A DNA stretch of 36,660 bases from Ferruginibacter sp. (GTDB lineage: Bacteria > Bacteroidota > Bacteroidia > Chitinophagales > Chitinophagaceae). Shown here one piece after another: positions 33,527 through 36,660 of the stretch. The stretch is from contig JANXXM010000128.1 in assembly GCA_025350645.1 (NCBI GenBank), positions 1 through 36,660 of the forward strand. Reading direction: 5' to 3'. Within the stretch, counting starts at the first letter, position 1. Each line of letters opens with the position of its first letter. Made by a program: the position numbers and the translations under genes. A model generated the notes under the pieces. The model saw nothing but the letters and a program-made list of their open reading frames with translations. It had not been told where the DNA came from and made no database searches.

Positions 33527-34594
33527 ATGAAGACAGCATTAATAACAGGCATTACCGGGCAAGATGGTGCATACCTGGCAGAATTACTTTTGCAAAAAGG
33601 CTACATTGTGCATGGTATAAAACGCCGCAGTTCATTAATGAATACGGACAGGATTGACCAGTTAATTTTTGATAAAACCCTGGCTGATCGTTTTCATTTA
33701 CATTATGGCGACCTTACAGATAGTAGCAGCATAATGCGCATTATACAGCAAACGCAACCTGATGAAATTTATAACCTTGCCGCCCAAAGCCATGTGCAGG
33801 TAAGTTTTGAAACACCTGAGTATACAGCAAACTCTGACGGGATAGGTGTACTGCGGATATTAGAAGCTGTACGCATTTTAGGCCTTGCACAAAAAACAAA
33901 ATTTTACCAGGCTTCCACTTCAGAATTATACGGACTGGTACAGGAAATACCCCAAAAAGAAAGTACGCCTTTCTACCCCAGATCGCCTTATGGCGTTGCA
34001 AAATTATACGGCTATTGGATTACCATAAACTACAGGGAAGCCTACAATATGTTTGCAGTAAATGGTATTTTATTTAACCACGAAAGCCCGCTACGTGGCG
34101 AAAGTTTTGTAACGAGAAAAATAACTATTGGGGTAAGCCGTATTGTGCTGGGGCTGGATGATGAACCGCTTTTGCTGGGAAACCTGGATGCAAAAAGAGA
34201 CTGGGGCCACGCAAAAGATTATGTAGAAGGCATGTGGCGTATGCTGCAGCATGATACCCCAAAAGATTTTGTATTGGCTACAGGCATTACTACCAGCATA
34301 AGAGATTTTATTATGATGGCGTTTGCACATGTGGGCATTACGCTTTATTTTGAAGGCGAGGGCATCAACGAAAAAGCATTTGTAAAAAGCTGTGGTAATG
34401 AACAATATCAATTGCCGCAAGGAAAACAGGTAATAGGAATACACCCTCGTTATTTTCGCCCGGCAGAAGTAGAACTTTTGATAGGTGATGCTACAAAAGC
34501 CAATACAGTACTGGGCTGGAAGCCTGTGTATGATTTGCCCATGCTGGTAAAAGAAATGATGGAAGAAGAGTTGAAACATCAACATAAAAGATAA
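33527..34594 (+). CDS. gmd: GDP-mannose 4,6-dehydratase
   Basis: Short-chain-dehydrogenase-type enzyme that converts GDP-mannose to GDP-4-keto-6-deoxymannose, precursor of GDP-fucose and GDP-rhamnose. The NADP-binding GITGQDG is at 8-14, followed by RRSS, which contacts the 2'-phosphate. Catalytic residues are visible: Thr 131 and Glu 133 in ASTSELYG, and Tyr 155/Lys 159 in SPYGVAK. At 355 residues it is full length. The usual partner, GDP-fucose synthase (fcl) or a reductase, is not in this window. The upstream intergenic region has a TACTTTG box (33499-33505), possibly its promoter. Confidence 0.98.
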   Translation: MKTALITGITGQDGAYLAELLLQKGYIVHGIKRRSSLMNTDRIDQLIFDKTLADRFHLHYGDLTDSSSIMRIIQQTQPDEIYNLAAQSHVQVSFETPEYTANSDGIGVLRILEAVRILGLAQKTKFYQASTSELYGLVQEIPQKESTPFYPRSPYGVAKLYGYWITINYREAYNMFAVNGILFNHESPLRGESFVTRKITIGVSRIVLGLDDEPLLLGNLDAKRDWGHAKDYVEGMWRMLQHDTPKDFVLATGITTSIRDFIMMAFAHVGITLYFEGEGINEKAFVKSCGNEQYQLPQGKQVIGIHPRYFRPAEVELLIGDATKANTVLGWKPVYDLPMLVKEMMEEELKHQHKR

Positions 34595-34655
34595 GGTGAA
34601 GATAAAATATAAAAGTTCGGTAAGAAAATTTAAAGGTGAAATATTATAATGTAAA

Positions 34656-35657
34656 ATGAAATTAGCCACTATTATTAGAATAGGTTTATTGTTTTTATTG
34701 ATTACTTCTTTTAAATTACCAGTCCAAAAAACTTTTAAAATTACTGGGAATTGTACAGGATTTGCTGATAACACTTTGTTGTACCTGGATGATGTTTCTG
34801 ATGGAACTTTTCAACGCATGGACTCTGCCTTTATTTATAATGGAAAATTTACTTTTAAGGGAAGCATAAAAGGAGCATACCTCAAAACATATATACGCAC
34901 GAAGGATTTTTCTGACAAATGTTTGTTGTGGCTCGAAAATGCTGTAATAAAATTTAACGGCGAAAAAGGAAATTTAAAGCATGCAGTTATTACCGGATCT
35001 GCATTGCAGGCAGAGGAGGATAAATTAAATAAATTTTTAGACTCTGGTGCAGATCGGAACAAACAGGAAATTTTGTACATTCGAAAAAATCCGGCATCAT
35101 TAATAAGTGCGAATCTTCTAAACATTTATGCCGGAAGCCTGGGAAAAGAAAAGACAGCCCGTTTATTCAAACCATTTTCTAAGAAATTAAAAGAAAGCGA
35201 TTTCGGAAAAAATATTGCTGAGTTTTTAAGGCTAAATAAAAATATTAAAATTGGTGACAAGTATACAAACTTTCAACAAAAAGATGTGGAAGGTAAAATG
35301 ATAAGCGTATCCGATTTTGATGGAAAGGTGATCCTGATTGAGTTTTGGGGATCATGGTGCGGACCTTGCCGGGAAGAAAATCCAGGATTATTAAAAGTAT
35401 ATAATGAGTATAATAAAAAAGGGTTTGAAATACTGGGTGTGGCTACAGAAACCAGGAAAAATCTCTGGCTTGATGCTATCAAAGAAGACAAACTACCCTG
35501 GACAAATGTAAGTGACCTTAATATTAAAAATAAAGCAGGTATTATTTATGGCGTGTATTATTACCCCATAAATTTTCTCATAAACAGAAAAGGGATAATC
35601 GTAGCAAAAGATGTATACGGTGAAGCGCTGCGAAAAAAAATATTAGAAATACTATAG
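34656..35657 (+). CDS. DUF4369-TlpA thiol-disulfide oxidoreductase
   Basis: A 333-residue secreted protein. The hydrophobic leader (MKLATIIRIGLLFLLITSF) is followed by a DUF4369 domain (about 25-125, with GNFKG-type signature GKFTFKGSIKGAYL) and, after a linker, a TlpA/AhpC-TSA domain. The active site is WCGPC (234-238, Cys 235 and 238), and the second half of the domain has PINFLINRKGIIVAKDVYG. These two-domain proteins are common in Bacteroidota and are thought to be periplasmic disulfide reductases. Why it lies amid glycan genes is unclear. Confidence 0.94.
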   Translation: MKLATIIRIGLLFLLITSFKLPVQKTFKITGNCTGFADNTLLYLDDVSDGTFQRMDSAFIYNGKFTFKGSIKGAYLKTYIRTKDFSDKCLLWLENAVIKFNGEKGNLKHAVITGSALQAEEDKLNKFLDSGADRNKQEILYIRKNPASLISANLLNIYAGSLGKEKTARLFKPFSKKLKESDFGKNIAEFLRLNKNIKIGDKYTNFQQKDVEGKMISVSDFDGKVILIEFWGSWCGPCREENPGLLKVYNEYNKKGFEILGVATETRKNLWLDAIKEDKLPWTNVSDLNIKNKAGIIYGVYYYPINFLINRKGIIVAKDVYGEALRKKILEIL

Positions 35658-35700
35658 CCCTTCCGGCGTTACCAAATATATAAAATACACTGCCAAAAAA

Positions 35701-36660
35701 TTATGCATCTTTATCGTCCTTCAACAAAAAAACTTGATAAGTAAATGCATTTTTATCAAAACAATTTTCATCAAAAGCTTTGTAAGCATTAGTGGAGTAG
35801 GTTTGATAATCTGCTTCTATTTTTTTGAGGGCATTAAAAATGGTGAGCGGTTTATAATCATCTATTAAAACACCTGCGCCAAACTCCTCTATAAACGCAA
35901 ACCCACTTATATTGCTGGCTACTACTGGCACGCCTGCTGCCAGATACATAAATAATTTTCCGGAGGGTGCAGTTTCATAATTAAAATTGCTTTTAATTAA
36001 TGCATGGCTGTAAAAACAAAATCCTGTTTTAAAGCCAGATAAATATTGAACAAAAATATCGGCAGGCAAATAGCTACTGTTTATTATTACTTTTTTTGTA
36101 GCAAGCAGGTCAGCATATTTATTTTCTATAATGAGTTTTGTTTTTTGCTCTACCCCACCCTTGCATTGCAAGCTGTATTGAGGGTATGCTTTTATAAATT
36201 CAAAACAATCCAGCACAGCAAAATTTTCTACAATGGTACCTGCCCACAACAAATCTTTTCGTGTGCCGGTATTTACCACTTTATCTTTAAGCATGGGTGC
36301 ATTTTGAATATAAAAAACAGGATATGCGTTAGTACCAAAAAGATAATCGTACCTCATTTTATTTTGGATTATCACAGATAATATCAGCGAGTAATCAATT
36401 TTTTTCCAGTATCTATCCCGGGGAATAATTTCCAGGGATAAAAAATGCGCCGCACCTTTAACCTCCTGCACCGCATACAACGGCATAGGATCTACTGCAA
36501 TAAAAATAGCTGCACTTATATTTTTTAATTGCTTCCTAAGCAGTTTTTCTTTGTAAGCCCTTGTAAAAGACAGTCTGTAATTAAAGCGGAACAAGTGTTT
36601 GTCTATTCGCTTTGCCACTGCATTAAACAACAACTCGGGCACCCTATTTAGTTTCTTTTT
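35701..36660 (-). CDS. GT-B fold glycosyltransferase, 5' partial
   Basis: The frame is open to the end of the window (AAA AAG AAA CTA AAT AGG before the GTG at 36642), so the start lies outside and the first part of the protein is missing. The visible C-terminal part has the GT4-type acceptor-end features: GTGTRKDLLWAGTIVEN, the nucleotide-sugar region NYETAPSGKLFMYLAAGVPVVAS, GFAFIEEFGAGVLI and the C-terminal helix. It belongs with GT2, gmd and the YfhO-like gene in a cell-surface polysaccharide neighbourhood. The donor sugar is unknown. Confidence 0.85.
   Translation of the reverse strand, partial: KKKLNRVPELLFNAVAKRIDKHLFRFNYRLSFTRAYKEKLLRKQLKNISAAIFIAVDPMPLYAVQEVKGAAHFLSLEIIPRDRYWKKIDYSLILSVIIQNKMRYDYLFGTNAYPVFYIQNAPMLKDKVVNTGTRKDLLWAGTIVENFAVLDCFEFIKAYPQYSLQCKGGVEQKTKLIIENKYADLLATKKVIINSSYLPADIFVQYLSGFKTGFCFYSHALIKSNFNYETAPSGKLFMYLAAGVPVVASNISGFAFIEEFGAGVLIDDYKPLTIFNALKKIEADYQTYSTNAYKAFDENCFDKNAFTYQVFLLKDDKDA

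Noticed and set aside
1-36660. CRISPR arrays, insertion sequences, integrases, toxin-antitoxin or defence genes
   Set aside because: No direct-repeat/spacer pattern, transposase motif, or recognised defence or toxin-antitoxin family was seen on either strand.

Overview
The window is AT-rich chromosomal DNA that reads as a housekeeping segment from a member of the Bacteroidota, most likely the Chitinophagales/Chitinophagaceae. The grounds are: a long NusB (about 309 residues), DUF1573, DUF2851 and DUF3276 (PUR-like) proteins, a DUF4369-TlpA fusion, almost no Shine-Dalgarno sequences, and repeated promoter -7 boxes of the Bacteroidota type (TAnnTTTG). Taxonomy is inferred from these families; no 16S rRNA is present. 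There is no prophage, insertion sequence, CRISPR array or defence island.

Layout. 1-2.7 kb: the 3' part of an APC-family permease facing a small cupin gene, a tiny acidic protein gene and an unknown lipoprotein gene, each with its own hairpin terminator. 2.8-5.1 kb: groES-groEL on the minus strand, with an unusual repeat-bearing spacer between them and an inverted-repeat region upstream. 5.1-7.6 kb: a plus-strand run nusB, DUF1573 lipoprotein, yajC, coaE. 7.6-10.0 kb: half-size EamA transporter, lipA, and an unknown secreted beta-rich protein, all minus. 10.1-13.5 kb: OsmC (+), then DUF2851, Maf and a UbiA-type prenyltransferase (-). 13.8 kb: a solitary tRNA-Cys(GCA). 14.0-17.7 kb: nucleoside phosphorylase, then dapF-corA-nudix packed as an operon, and a membrane-anchored coiled-coil protein. 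17.7-23.7 kb: AsmA-like protein (-), rlmH (+), small lipoprotein (-), rhomboid protease (+) and tilS (-). 23.8-27.5 kb: pdhB, DUF3276 and an ABC exporter, all minus. 27.5-29.3 kb: an orphan GreA/GreB C-terminal-domain-like protein and two convergent thioredoxin-fold proteins. 29.7-36.7 kb: a surface-polysaccharide neighbourhood (YfhO-like membrane protein, GT2, gmd, a partial GT-B glycosyltransferase) that also holds a DUF4369-TlpA oxidoreductase.

How the genes relate. Protein folding and envelope biogenesis recur: GroESL, YajC, AsmA, three thioredoxin-fold proteins and lipoproteins. So do translation and RNA functions (NusB, TilS, RlmH, tRNA-Cys), cofactor and central metabolism (CoaE, LipA, PdhB) and cell-surface glycan assembly. 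LipA and PdhB are functionally linked, since the pyruvate dehydrogenase complex needs lipoate, but they are not adjacent.

I do not see an obvious undescribed multi-gene system. The most interesting signals are non-coding: CTTGATACT repeats in the groES-groEL spacer that could pair across it, AGACAA/TTGTCT inverted repeats upstream of groES, and a roughly 410-base gene-free stretch at 29.3-29.7 kb with decayed interspersed repeats and a perfect 22-base palindrome. Several start codons are revised from the position of promoters or terminators.
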